From contig DASRVH010000058.1 of the NCBI GenBank assembly GCA_035655155.1, positions 1 to 9,528 on the forward strand: a stretch of 9,528 nt of DNA, read 5' to 3'. Numbering within the stretch: position 1 is the stretch's first letter; the number at the start of each line of letters is the position of its first letter. Positions 1 through 5,716 of this stretch are shown here, piece after piece. The notes under the pieces were generated by a model that worked only from the letters and a program-made list of their open reading frames with translations, was not told the DNA's origin and searched no databases. A program made the position numbers and the translations under genes. This DNA is from Lentisalinibacter sp035655155 (GTDB taxonomy: Bacteria > Pseudomonadota > Gammaproteobacteria > Steroidobacterales > Woeseiaceae).

Positions 1-618
1 AAGAACGCCAGGAACGGGGACGGCGACGTCCTGCTGGTGCACGCGAAGTCCGCGGAGGAGCAGTTCGTCGCGGACGGCTACGGCGTAGAGCGCTTCGACG
101 TAATGTACAACGACTTCATCATCGTCGGGCCGCCGGACGACCCGGCAGGCATTGCCGGCAGCGAGGACGCCGAGGTGGCGTTGGCCAGAATCGCGGGGGC
201 CGAGCTTCCCTTTGCCTCCCGGGGCGACAACTCTGGCACCCACAAAAAGGAGATGGCGCTCTGGAAAGAGGCCGGCGTGGATCCTACCGCGGCCAGCGGC
301 ACCTGGTACCGGGAGACCGGATCGGGCATGGGAGCGACCCTGAACGCGGCCGTGGGCATGAGCGCCTACACGATGACCGACAGGGGCACCTGGATCAGCT
401 TCAAGAACAAGGGGGACCACGAGATCCTGGTAGAGGGCGACCCGAATCTCTTCAACCAGTACGGGGTGATCCTGGTCAACCCCGAAAAACACCCCAAGGT
501 GAATGTGGAGGCCGGCCAGGCCTTCATCGACTGGATCCTCAGCGACGAAGGCCAGGCGGCCATCGCCGATTACCGGCTCGACGGCCAGCAGCTGTTCTTC
601 CCGAACGCAGAAGACTAA
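1..618 (+). CDS. tupA: Tungstate ABC transporter substrate-binding protein TupA, 5'-truncated by window edge
   Basis: The reading frame is open from base 1, so the start lies outside the window; the GTG at 37 is an internal Val codon. The visible 205 residues cover roughly the last three quarters of a TupA-type periplasmic binding protein (family about 270-280 aa with signal peptide). Recognisable family segments are DVLLVHAKSAEE near the left edge, RFDVMYNDFIIVGP, and the signature SRGDNSGTHKKE (fragment residues 73-84), which carries the conserved Arg and Ser/Thr associated with oxyanion binding. A type-2 binding-protein C-lobe follows, ending in FIDWILSDEGQAAIADY. The protein would deliver tungstate (possibly molybdate) to a TupB/TupC permease/ATPase, which is not in the window. 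The N-terminal Thr/Ser-rich binding loop and signal peptide are off the edge. It converges on the regulator at 631-1608 with only 12 bp between stop codons and no obvious terminator. Family assignment is strong; tungstate versus molybdate preference is inferred from TupA-like motifs. Confidence 0.9.
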   Translation, partial: KNARNGDGDVLLVHAKSAEEQFVADGYGVERFDVMYNDFIIVGPPDDPAGIAGSEDAEVALARIAGAELPFASRGDNSGTHKKEMALWKEAGVDPTAASGTWYRETGSGMGATLNAAVGMSAYTMTDRGTWISFKNKGDHEILVEGDPNLFNQYGVILVNPEKHPKVNVEAGQAFIDWILSDEGQAAIADYRLDGQQLFFPNAED

Positions 619-630
619 CCGCCGGCAGTC

Positions 631-1608
631 TCAGGCACCGTTGAAATGCACGGTGCCGAGACCGCTGACGTCGTAACCCCCCAGCTCCCGCGCCTTCGCC
701 TGGAAGGCATCCGAGCGAAAGAAACCGAAGAGCCGCTGCAGCGGCGGATCGAACCAGGCCCCGCGATCGACCAGCAGATCGTAGCGTTCGCGCACGAGCG
801 GTACGAATCCCAGACGCAGCTGCCTGGCCATCGCCCGCAGGCCGAAGCCGGCATCCGCCTTGCCTTCCAGGACTGCGATGCCGAGTTCCGACTCTGTTCT
901 CGCGGCCTCGGTCCATACCACCTGATCGGCGTCGAGCCCCGCCTCGCTCATCATGCTCTGTAGCAGCACCTGGCTGCCGGCGCCGTCCTGCCTCGGTACG
1001 AGGCGGCGTCCGACGAGGGCGCTGACGGCGTCGAGTTCGCTCTCCGCGCCCGCGGCGACGATGAGGCCGCGTTCCCGCCAGGCGAACTCCAGGAGGGCCA
1101 CCGGCTCCGACCCGAACCGCTCCCGGACGACCGGAACGTTCCAGCTGTCCGTCTCCCGCGTGTAGAGGTGCAGGCCCGCGGCCATCCCCTCACCCGCCGC
1201 GAACCGCTCGAGCCCGTCCAGACTCCCCTCCATCAGACTCGCGAGATCGGCGCCTGAAGCTCCCAGCGCCCACGACAGCAGTGGGTCCTGACTACCGAGC
1301 ACCACCTGCGCCGGCCGGCGCCGCTCGGTGGCTTCACCCCCGGAGCTGTGCCGGGCCAGCCACGCCTCGATTCCGCGACGGGGGAACAGGAGCTTGCCAG
1401 TCGCCCGCGAGCACGGTACCTCCCCGGCCGCCGCCAGATCGTAGACCTTGCGTTCCTTGATGTGCAGGAGCTCGGCCAGCTCCCGCGTTGTCAGGAATTC
1501 GTTGGAAAGATCAGGCAAGCGCTCAACCCCGTGCAGCGGCGTTCGGGATACGCCATCGGGGAATATTTGCAGGCCGGTGCCATCGAAGTCAATCGAAGGC
1601 AAGGCCAT
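631..1608 (-). CDS. Helix-turn-helix regulator fused to a molybdate/tungstate-type binding-protein domain
   Basis: This 325-aa one-component regulator is probably cytoplasmic, since it has no signal peptide or membrane segment. Residues about 36-86 form an excisionase/MerR-like winged helix: FLTTRELAELLHIKERKVYD, then GEVPCSRATGKLLFPRRGIEAWL. Residues about 100-325 match the PBP-like domain grouped with periplasmic molybdate-binding domains: VLGSQDPLLSWAL, a SWNVPVV segment, GSQVLLQ, then TESELGIAVLEGKADAGFG followed by LGFVPLVRERYDLLV. The natural reading is a DNA-binding protein whose binding-protein domain senses an oxyanion. The convergent tupA fragment next door supports tungstate or molybdate as ligand, but this is inferred. 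The start is uncertain: the ATG at 1608 has no visible Shine-Dalgarno, and the first 30 residues are not part of either domain. A TTG at 1518, just before the winged helix and preceded by GGGG, would give 295 aa. It lies 88 bp downstream of the small membrane-protein gene on the same strand. Confidence 0.85.
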   Translation of the reverse strand: MALPSIDFDGTGLQIFPDGVSRTPLHGVERLPDLSNEFLTTRELAELLHIKERKVYDLAAAGEVPCSRATGKLLFPRRGIEAWLARHSSGGEATERRRPAQVVLGSQDPLLSWALGASGADLASLMEGSLDGLERFAAGEGMAAGLHLYTRETDSWNVPVVRERFGSEPVALLEFAWRERGLIVAAGAESELDAVSALVGRRLVPRQDGAGSQVLLQSMMSEAGLDADQVVWTEAARTESELGIAVLEGKADAGFGLRAMARQLRLGFVPLVRERYDLLVDRGAWFDPPLQRLFGFFRSDAFQAKARELGGYDVSGLGTVHFNGA

Positions 1609-1696
1609 CGAGGGCCGGTCGGGCGTCCGCGGAGGCGCGTGGGCGATCGCTGCCGCCCCTGCCTGCGCAACCCCTGGTCGCAGCAGTGACGAGTCG

Positions 1697-1933
1697 CTAG
1701 CCGAAGCATCGATACGAGAAGTGCCGTAACGCCCGAAATAGCACGATCGCGACGACGGACCCTATCGCCGTCGCAACGAGATCCAGTGGATCAAAAACGA
1801 GATTCCCGGTCCGCTGCGCGAACTCCCACACGACGGTCAGCACTGTCGCCGCAGCGAAAAAGCTCCAGAATAATCGGCGCTCCCTTTTCGAATCTGCAGG
1901 AGTGTAGCGACGTCGCTCCGGGAACCGGAGCAT
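1697..1933 (-). CDS. Small VanZ-like membrane protein
   Basis: A 78-aa protein with two predicted membrane segments, about residues 21-38 (LFWSFFAAATVLTVVWEF) and 51-68 (DLVATAIGSVVAIVLFRA), and a basic N-terminus (RRRY, KRERR). The stretch WEFAQRTG followed by FDPLDLVATAIGS resembles the C-terminal half of VanZ-family proteins, where an E-x-x-Q helix is followed by a short loop and a D-containing helix. VanZ proteins normally have four or more helices, so this is either a naturally short relative or a C-terminal remnant. The ATG at 1933 has a good ribosome-binding site (TAAGG ending 7 nt upstream), which includes the stop codon of the GNAT gene; the two genes are 9 bp apart and probably translationally coupled. 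The good start signal favours an expressed gene over decay. No function is established; VanZ itself confers low-level teicoplanin resistance, which should not be assumed here. Confidence 0.65.
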   Translation of the reverse strand: MLRFPERRRYTPADSKRERRLFWSFFAAATVLTVVWEFAQRTGNLVFDPLDLVATAIGSVVAIVLFRALRHFSYRCFG

Positions 1934-1942
1934 TTCGATACC

Positions 1943-2395
1943 TTACGCACTACCTCGCGACAGCCCGACCTTCTCGATGCCTTCTGCGGTCCTCCACCGT
2001 CTGGATACCGAGAATCCGGTCTTCTCGTAGAGCGCCACGGCCGGCAGATTCCCCGCCGCCGTCTCCACGGTCGCCGTTCGCCACTCGACCCTTTCCAGCA
2101 AGGCCTGCAATAACCGGGTACCCCAGCCCTGCCGGAAGTAACAGGGGTCTACCGCCAGATTCTCGATGTCGAGATGCGACCCTTCGATTGCATATTCCAC
2201 CACCGCAACGAGGTCGAGGCCCTGGCGGGCGCCGAGATAGGCCCCGGGAGACGATCGAATCTGCTGCGCGGTGCGCCGCAACGGCGGAAAGTCCGTCGCG
2301 CCGATGAGTCGCGCTTCCACTGCGTACGAACGCTGGAAGAGCGCGTGAATCTGCGCCGCAACGTCTGCGGACCGGTGGTCCAGCAATTCGAACAT
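1943..2395 (-). CDS. GNAT-family N-acetyltransferase
   Basis: A complete 150-aa single-domain GCN5-related acetyltransferase, the usual length for the family. Motif A, the acetyl-CoA pyrophosphate loop, is visible at about residues 78-97: ENLAVDP followed by RQGWGTRLLQALL, fitting Q/R-x-x-G-x-G/A. Motif B follows with N116, then AVALYEKTGF (119-128), whose Tyr123 is at the usual general-acid position. The N-terminal part (HALFQRSYAVEARLIG) probably forms the acceptor site, but I cannot name the substrate; RimI-like N-terminal, antibiotic or small-amine acetylation are all possible. The ATG at 2395 is preceded by GAGAG at 6-7 nt spacing. It is the first gene of a two-gene unit with the VanZ-like protein and diverges from the racemase-family gene across 112 bp. 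Confidence 0.9.
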   Translation of the reverse strand: MFELLDHRSADVAAQIHALFQRSYAVEARLIGATDFPPLRRTAQQIRSSPGAYLGARQGLDLVAVVEYAIEGSHLDIENLAVDPCYFRQGWGTRLLQALLERVEWRTATVETAAGNLPAVALYEKTGFSVSRRWRTAEGIEKVGLSRGSA

Positions 2396-2441
2396 GCAGC
2401 ACTCTCAAACGGCCCTGGTTGAGACCGCTGATCAGAATACC

Positions 2442-2468
2442 ATTGCGACAATTGCGACCACTGCGATG
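2442..2468 (+). repeat. Three tandem 9-bp imperfect repeats in a divergent promoter region
   Basis: ATTGCGACA, ATTGCGACC and ACTGCGATG lie head to tail in the 112-bp spacer between the GNAT gene (-) and the racemase-family gene (+). The first two differ at one base; the third is more diverged. They sit 40-66 bp upstream of the racemase start and 47-73 bp upstream of the GNAT start, so they could be binding sites for a regulator of either gene. No confident -35/-10 pair was found in the spacer. Chance repetition is possible. Confidence 0.35.
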
Positions 2469-2507
2469 CCGGTGGTGCCGCCGGGCGTGATCGGATAGGG
2501 TCGACGC

Positions 2508-3254
2508 ATGCAGAAGCTAGCCATCCTCGGCACTGGCGATACCCCCTTGCCTGAAGAGGCCACGCCCGAGCCCATCATGGGCGCCGCCCGGCGTTTCCGC
2601 CCCGAACTCCGCGCCGTGCCCGGAGCCGTCTTCCCGCACAATCCCGGCGCCCGGGAGATTTCCGCACACGCCTATCTGCAGGCAGGGCTCGAGGCCGAGA
2701 AAGAAGGCTATGCGGGCCTGTACATCAACACGGTGGGCGACTACGGGATGGCCGAATTACGGGAAGCCGCGAACATCCCCGTCACCGGCGCCGGCGAGGG
2801 TGCGATCCGCACCGCGCAGGCCGGTGCCCGACGCTTCGCCATCGTGACGATCTGGCCGCCGTCCCTGCGCTTCATCTACGACGCGGTGCTCGCGGCGACG
2901 GACGCCCGGGACGACTGCGTCGCGATACGCCATCTGTCCGAGGACGCCGACCTCGCGACGCTCGGTCAACCGGACAACTTCGTGCAGGAGATGCAGGCCT
3001 GCGGCATGACGTCGATGGCGAAGATCCGGGCCGCCTGCATGCGGGCGCTCGAAGAGGACGGCGCCGACGTCGTCGTACTCGGCTGCACCTGCATGCACCC
3101 CGTCGCAGGACTGCTCGAGGCGGACGGCCTGCCGGTCGTCGAACCGATGACGGCCGGCTACCGTCACCTCGAGTCACTGGTCAGCGCTCGAAACAGCGAG
3201 ACCCTGCCCGGCCCGGCGGTCGGGCGTGCTTCTAGCCCTGGAGCTTCCCGTTGA
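2508..3254 (+). CDS. Asp/Glu/hydantoin racemase superfamily protein with a single catalytic-site cysteine
   Basis: This 248-aa protein has the two-lobed Asp/Glu racemase fold and a family-typical length. The N-terminus MQKLAILGTGDTPLP matches the first strand and phosphate-type loop. Lobe 2 carries GARRFAIVTIWP (residues 106-117) and DVVVLGCTCMHPV (187-199), which places the second catalytic Cys at C193. At the position of the first catalytic Cys, where hydantoin racemases have an I-A-C-F-x-D-P-G type stretch, this protein reads INTVGDYG (73-80), putting Thr75 in the Cys site. Classical racemization uses both thiols on opposite faces of the substrate, so ordinary two-base racemase activity is doubtful. 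A one-base isomerase, decarboxylase-like or other activity is possible (the superfamily includes maleate isomerase and arylmalonate decarboxylase). The ATG at 2508 has an ATAGGG stretch 7 nt upstream. The last about 20 residues are Gly/Ser/Pro-rich, and the gene overlaps the 3' end of the cupin gene by 23 bp. Substrate unknown. Confidence 0.85.
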   Translation: MQKLAILGTGDTPLPEEATPEPIMGAARRFRPELRAVPGAVFPHNPGAREISAHAYLQAGLEAEKEGYAGLYINTVGDYGMAELREAANIPVTGAGEGAIRTAQAGARRFAIVTIWPPSLRFIYDAVLAATDARDDCVAIRHLSEDADLATLGQPDNFVQEMQACGMTSMAKIRAACMRALEEDGADVVVLGCTCMHPVAGLLEADGLPVVEPMTAGYRHLESLVSARNSETLPGPAVGRASSPGASR

Positions 3255-3618
3255 TGTGATCCATCACCGGCGTGTGCTCATGCTGAGGGCTGAAGAGGAT
3301 GATCTCCGCATTCTCGCCCACCCGCACCGAATGGCCGGCCGGCCAGTAGAACACGTCGCCGCCCCGCACCTGCTCTTCGCTGCCGTCCGTGTAAGTCACT
3401 GTGACCTGGCCCTCGATGAGGTATCCCCAGTGCGGTGACTGGCAGGCATCGTCCTTCAGGCCCTGCAGCAGCTCGGCAAGGTCGGTGCCCGCGGCCATGG
3501 AGAAATACTCCGCGCCGATTTCGCCGCAGTCGGAGGCGTTGCCGAAGTTTTGCTGCTGGCGCGCGGTGGCACCGGGCGCATCCACTCTCACCGGGATGTC
3601 CTGTTTCGCTATCCGCAT
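3232..3618 (-). CDS. Single-domain cupin protein
   Basis: A complete 128-aa small cupin. Cupin motif 1 lies at residues 63-78: HWGYLIEGQVTVTY, giving His63 and Glu69, but Gly65 stands where the second His of the HxH pair usually is. Motif 2 is GGDVFYWPAGHSVRV (87-101), with the P-x-G turn and His96. Three of the four usual metal ligands are therefore present; an H-x-G variant is common among small uncharacterised cupins, so metal binding is possible but not certain. The C-terminus has further histidines (PQHEHTPVMDH). The start is well supported: AGGGGGA sits about 6 nt upstream of the ATG at 3618. The gene lies 87 bp downstream of the SDR stop on the same strand, with a perfect palindrome at 3655-3668 in between, so it may have its own promoter or be the last member of the mutase operon. 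Function unknown. Confidence 0.85.
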   Translation of the reverse strand: MRIAKQDIPVRVDAPGATARQQQNFGNASDCGEIGAEYFSMAAGTDLAELLQGLKDDACQSPHWGYLIEGQVTVTYTDGSEEQVRGGDVFYWPAGHSVRVGENAEIILFSPQHEHTPVMDHINGKLQG

Positions 3619-3654
3619 GATATTCCCCCTTTTTTCAGGCTTTACACCTTGATG

Positions 3655-3668
3655 GTTACGAGCGTAAC
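3655..3668. promoter_or_regulatory. Candidate operator: perfect 14-bp inverted repeat upstream of the cupin gene
   Basis: GTTACG-AG-CGTAAC is a perfect 6+2+6 inverted repeat located 37-50 nt upstream of the cupin start, in the 87-bp gap after the SDR gene. On the minus strand a weak -10-like TGTAAA (rc of 3643-3648) follows it, so the palindrome would lie around the -35 region. This is a plausible repressor or activator site, but no cognate regulator is adjacent. Confidence 0.4.
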
Positions 3669-3705
3669 AGTGCGCCTGCCGCCTCGTCTACGGGGGCTGC
3701 GGCCG

Positions 3706-4473
3706 CTACAGCGAACTACACAGATGCCCGCCGTCCACCACGATGTCGCTGCCCGTGATGAAACTGCCGGCATCCGAGGCCAGCAGCAGCAGCGCGCCGG
3801 ACAACTCCTCGACCTGGCCGATTCGCTTCATCGGTATCATGCTGTTCAGCCGTTCTTCGTAGCCGGCTTGCATGGCGTGTTCGTTGATCTCGGTCCTGAA
3901 GAAGCCGGGCGAGATGGAATTGACCCGGATGCCGTAACGCGCCCACTCGAGCGCCAGGCTCTTCGTCATGTGCTTCACGCCCGCCTTGGCCGCGTTATAG
4001 GGAACCAGCATCTTGGTGACGCGGCTGCCGAGGATGGAGGCGATGTTGATGATGCTGCCGGGCTTCTGCGCCTTGATGAGCCGCTGCGCCGCCGCCTGCG
4101 CCACCATGAAGACGCCTTTCAGATCGGTATCGATGACCGCGTCCCAGTCTTCTTCCGAGAGTTCCACGGCGAAGCTGTCCCGGCTGATGCCGGCATTGTT
4201 CACCACGATGTCGATGAGGCCGATCTCCTGCTCCGCCAGTTCGAAGCACTCGCGGATGGAATCGGAGTTCGTGACGTCCAGATCGATGCAGGCCGCCGTG
4301 CCGCCGGCGTTGTCGATCTCCGTCGCGGTGGCCTTCAGCTTCTCGTGGCGCCTTGCGGCGAGCACGACTTCCGCCCCGGCCGCGGCCAGGGTCTTCGCGA
4401 ATTGCTTGCCGAGGCCGCTGCCGGCGCCGGTCACGAGGGCACGATGTCCCTTCAGGTCGAATAGATCGCTCAT
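3706..4473 (-). CDS. SDR-family NAD(P)-dependent oxidoreductase
   Basis: A complete 255-aa classical short-chain dehydrogenase/reductase. The cofactor loop is TGAGSGLG (residues 15-22). ARRHEKL at 40-46 suggests NADP(H) preference because Arg follows the second strand. DLDV (64-67) and NNAG (92-95) are present. The catalytic Ser146, Tyr159 and Lys163 have the classical 13- and 4-residue spacings (S146 in INIASILG, then YNAAK). The tetrad Asn, usually in an N-L-K-G stretch, is Asp117 (DTDLKG). The C-terminus FITGSDIVVDGGH is typical of the FabG-like group. Likely role: oxidation or reduction of a hydroxyacyl/ketoacyl-CoA or related intermediate made by the upstream mutase and crotonase, inferred from the operon. 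The ATG at 4473 is 1 nt after the thioesterase stop (TGACATG), so translation is probably coupled. Confidence 0.93.
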   Translation of the reverse strand: MSDLFDLKGHRALVTGAGSGLGKQFAKTLAAAGAEVVLAARRHEKLKATATEIDNAGGTAACIDLDVTNSDSIRECFELAEQEIGLIDIVVNNAGISRDSFAVELSEEDWDAVIDTDLKGVFMVAQAAAQRLIKAQKPGSIINIASILGSRVTKMLVPYNAAKAGVKHMTKSLALEWARYGIRVNSISPGFFRTEINEHAMQAGYEERLNSMIPMKRIGQVEELSGALLLLASDAGSFITGSDIVVDGGHLCSSL

Positions 4474-4474
4474 G

Positions 4475-4939
4475 TCACTCCCGATCTGGTTGCGTGGGTT
4501 TCGATTCGCGCTGCCGGCGGAACAGGTTGTAGGTGCCGAGCGCCGTGGCGCAGAGTGTATCCGATCCGGCGTCGAGCACCGTGGTCTCCGTGAAGCAGAG
4601 CCGGGCGCCCCGGCCGATGAGCCGCGCCTCGACGATGGCCCGGTCGGACCGGTGCGCGGTGACGAAGCTCGTGTTCTGGTTCACGGTGATGGCCACGTAT
4701 TTCTCCCGTTTGCCGTACAGGCAGGCCATCGCGCCGCCGATATCGAGCAGTGAGAGGATGACGCCGCCGTGCAGCAGCCCGACCGTGTTCGTGTGCCGGC
4801 GCTCTATTTCCAGGGAGAGTCGCGCGTAGCCTTCGGACCACTCGAGCTGGCGCAGGCCGAGGATGTCGAGGAAGGTGCCCTCGGCGCCGGCGATGTCCAG
4901 CACCGCGCCGAGCGCGTCGTCCGAGGAGACCGCGGCCAT
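4475..4939 (-). CDS. PaaI-family hotdog acyl-CoA thioesterase
   Basis: A 154-aa hotdog-fold protein of usual length for the PaaI group. The signature H-x-N-x-x-G-x-x-H-G-G is present at residues 49-59 (HTNTVGLLHGG), followed by a conserved Asp66 on the long helix (LSLLDIGGAMA). In this family these residues hold the thioester carbonyl and activate water, and the active site forms across a dimer. The later segment YVAITVNQNTSFVTAH matches the strand containing the conserved N-x-x-F/Y. It should hydrolyse an acyl-CoA, as an outlet for the mutase/crotonase products or as proofreading of dead-end CoA esters; the specific acyl group cannot be told. The start is fixed by context: the ATG at 4939 overlaps the crotonase stop by one base (TAATG), implying coupled translation. 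The longer open frame upstream is a shadow of the crotonase gene. Confidence 0.9.
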   Translation of the reverse strand: MAAVSSDDALGAVLDIAGAEGTFLDILGLRQLEWSEGYARLSLEIERRHTNTVGLLHGGVILSLLDIGGAMACLYGKREKYVAITVNQNTSFVTAHRSDRAIVEARLIGRGARLCFTETTVLDAGSDTLCATALGTYNLFRRQRESKPTQPDRE

Positions 4940-5694
4940 TACTTGCGGAAGCCGGACAGCCGCTCTGCGGTATCGGGTATCTCGAAGACGGTGCCGGCCT
5001 CGAAGGCCAGGCCGCCAGTGAGCGTACGGTCTTCGGTGTCGCGATAGAGCACCTTGTAGGCCGCCAGGACGTGGGCGCTGTTCTCCAGTATCCGCTCCAG
5101 CACCGAGTCCACGAGGTCGTCCAGTTCCGCCGCCGGTGCGCAATCGTTGGCGAGCCCGATCTCCGCCGCCTCGGCGCCGGTGACGCTGCGTGCCGTGAGC
5201 GACATCTCCTTCGCGCGGGTCATGCCCACGCGCCGCGGCAGCCGCTGGCTCATGCCCCAGGAGGGCCTCACGCCCCATTTCGCATGGGTATCGCCGAGCT
5301 TCGCCTCCGCGGCCGTATAGATGAGATCGCAGCCCAGCGCGAGCTCCAGCGCGCCGGTGAAACAATGGCCGTTCACCTTGGCGATGACCGGCTTCGGCGC
5401 GATCTCCATGTAGCGGATGGCCCGCCGCGCCGGGATGTCCAGGATGTCGCCGACGCTGCCGTTGATGATCGGCCGGTCGCCCAGCGATTTCAGGTCGACC
5501 CCCGCACTGAAGGCACGCCCGGCGCCGGTGACGACCACCGCGCGCACGTCGTCGTCGTCGCCGGCGGCCTCCATCGCATTCCCCAGTGCCTCCAGCATGG
5601 CCGGCGTCAGCGCATTCAGCGCGTCGGGCCGGTTCAGGGTAATGGTGGTGACACCGTCCTTCGTCTCGGTCAGCAGTTCTTTTTCTTCTGCCAT
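4939..5694 (-). CDS. Enoyl-CoA hydratase/isomerase (crotonase) family protein
   Basis: A 251-aa crotonase. The oxyanion-hole segments are visible at GRAFSAGVDLKSL (residues 59-71) and FTGALELALGCDL (112-124). The latter contains Glu117, which aligns with the first catalytic Glu of rat enoyl-CoA hydratase (E144). The second catalytic Glu (E164) is replaced: the segment reads KLGDTHAKWGV (132-142) with His137 at that position. Classical syn-hydration uses both glutamates, so this may be an isomerase, a hydrolase-like crotonase or a variant hydratase; D-T-H-A variants are, as I recall, common among uncharacterised bacterial crotonases. The start at 5694 (MAEEKELL) was chosen because it begins just before the first strand and has GAGG 9 nt upstream; an upstream ATG at 5748 would overlap the mutase. 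It lies 22 bp after the mutase stop and overlaps the thioesterase start by one base. Confidence 0.92.
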   Translation of the reverse strand: MAEEKELLTETKDGVTTITLNRPDALNALTPAMLEALGNAMEAAGDDDDVRAVVVTGAGRAFSAGVDLKSLGDRPIINGSVGDILDIPARRAIRYMEIAPKPVIAKVNGHCFTGALELALGCDLIYTAAEAKLGDTHAKWGVRPSWGMSQRLPRRVGMTRAKEMSLTARSVTGAEAAEIGLANDCAPAAELDDLVDSVLERILENSAHVLAAYKVLYRDTEDRTLTGGLAFEAGTVFEIPDTAERLSGFRK

Positions 5695-5716
5695 TTCGCG
5701 ATGCCTCGGTCGTGAC

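Noticed and set aside
619..630. Bidirectional terminator between tupA and the regulator
   Set aside because: The 12-bp gap and flanking stops show no stem-loop with T-runs.
3619..3705. Rho-independent terminator after the SDR gene
   Set aside because: A GC-rich NotI-like palindrome (GCGGCCGC at 3699-3706) is present, but no stem followed by a T-run on the minus strand.
3550..4464. A 304-codon plus-strand frame opposite the SDR gene
   Set aside because: Low-complexity His/Asp/Arg/Leu-rich shadow of a clearly recognisable SDR coding strand; no start signal.
4940..5365. N-terminal extension that would make the thioesterase 296 aa
   Set aside because: The extra residues are the crotonase gene read in another frame (Arg/Gly-rich). 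The ATG at 4939 with the TAATG overlap gives the normal hotdog length.
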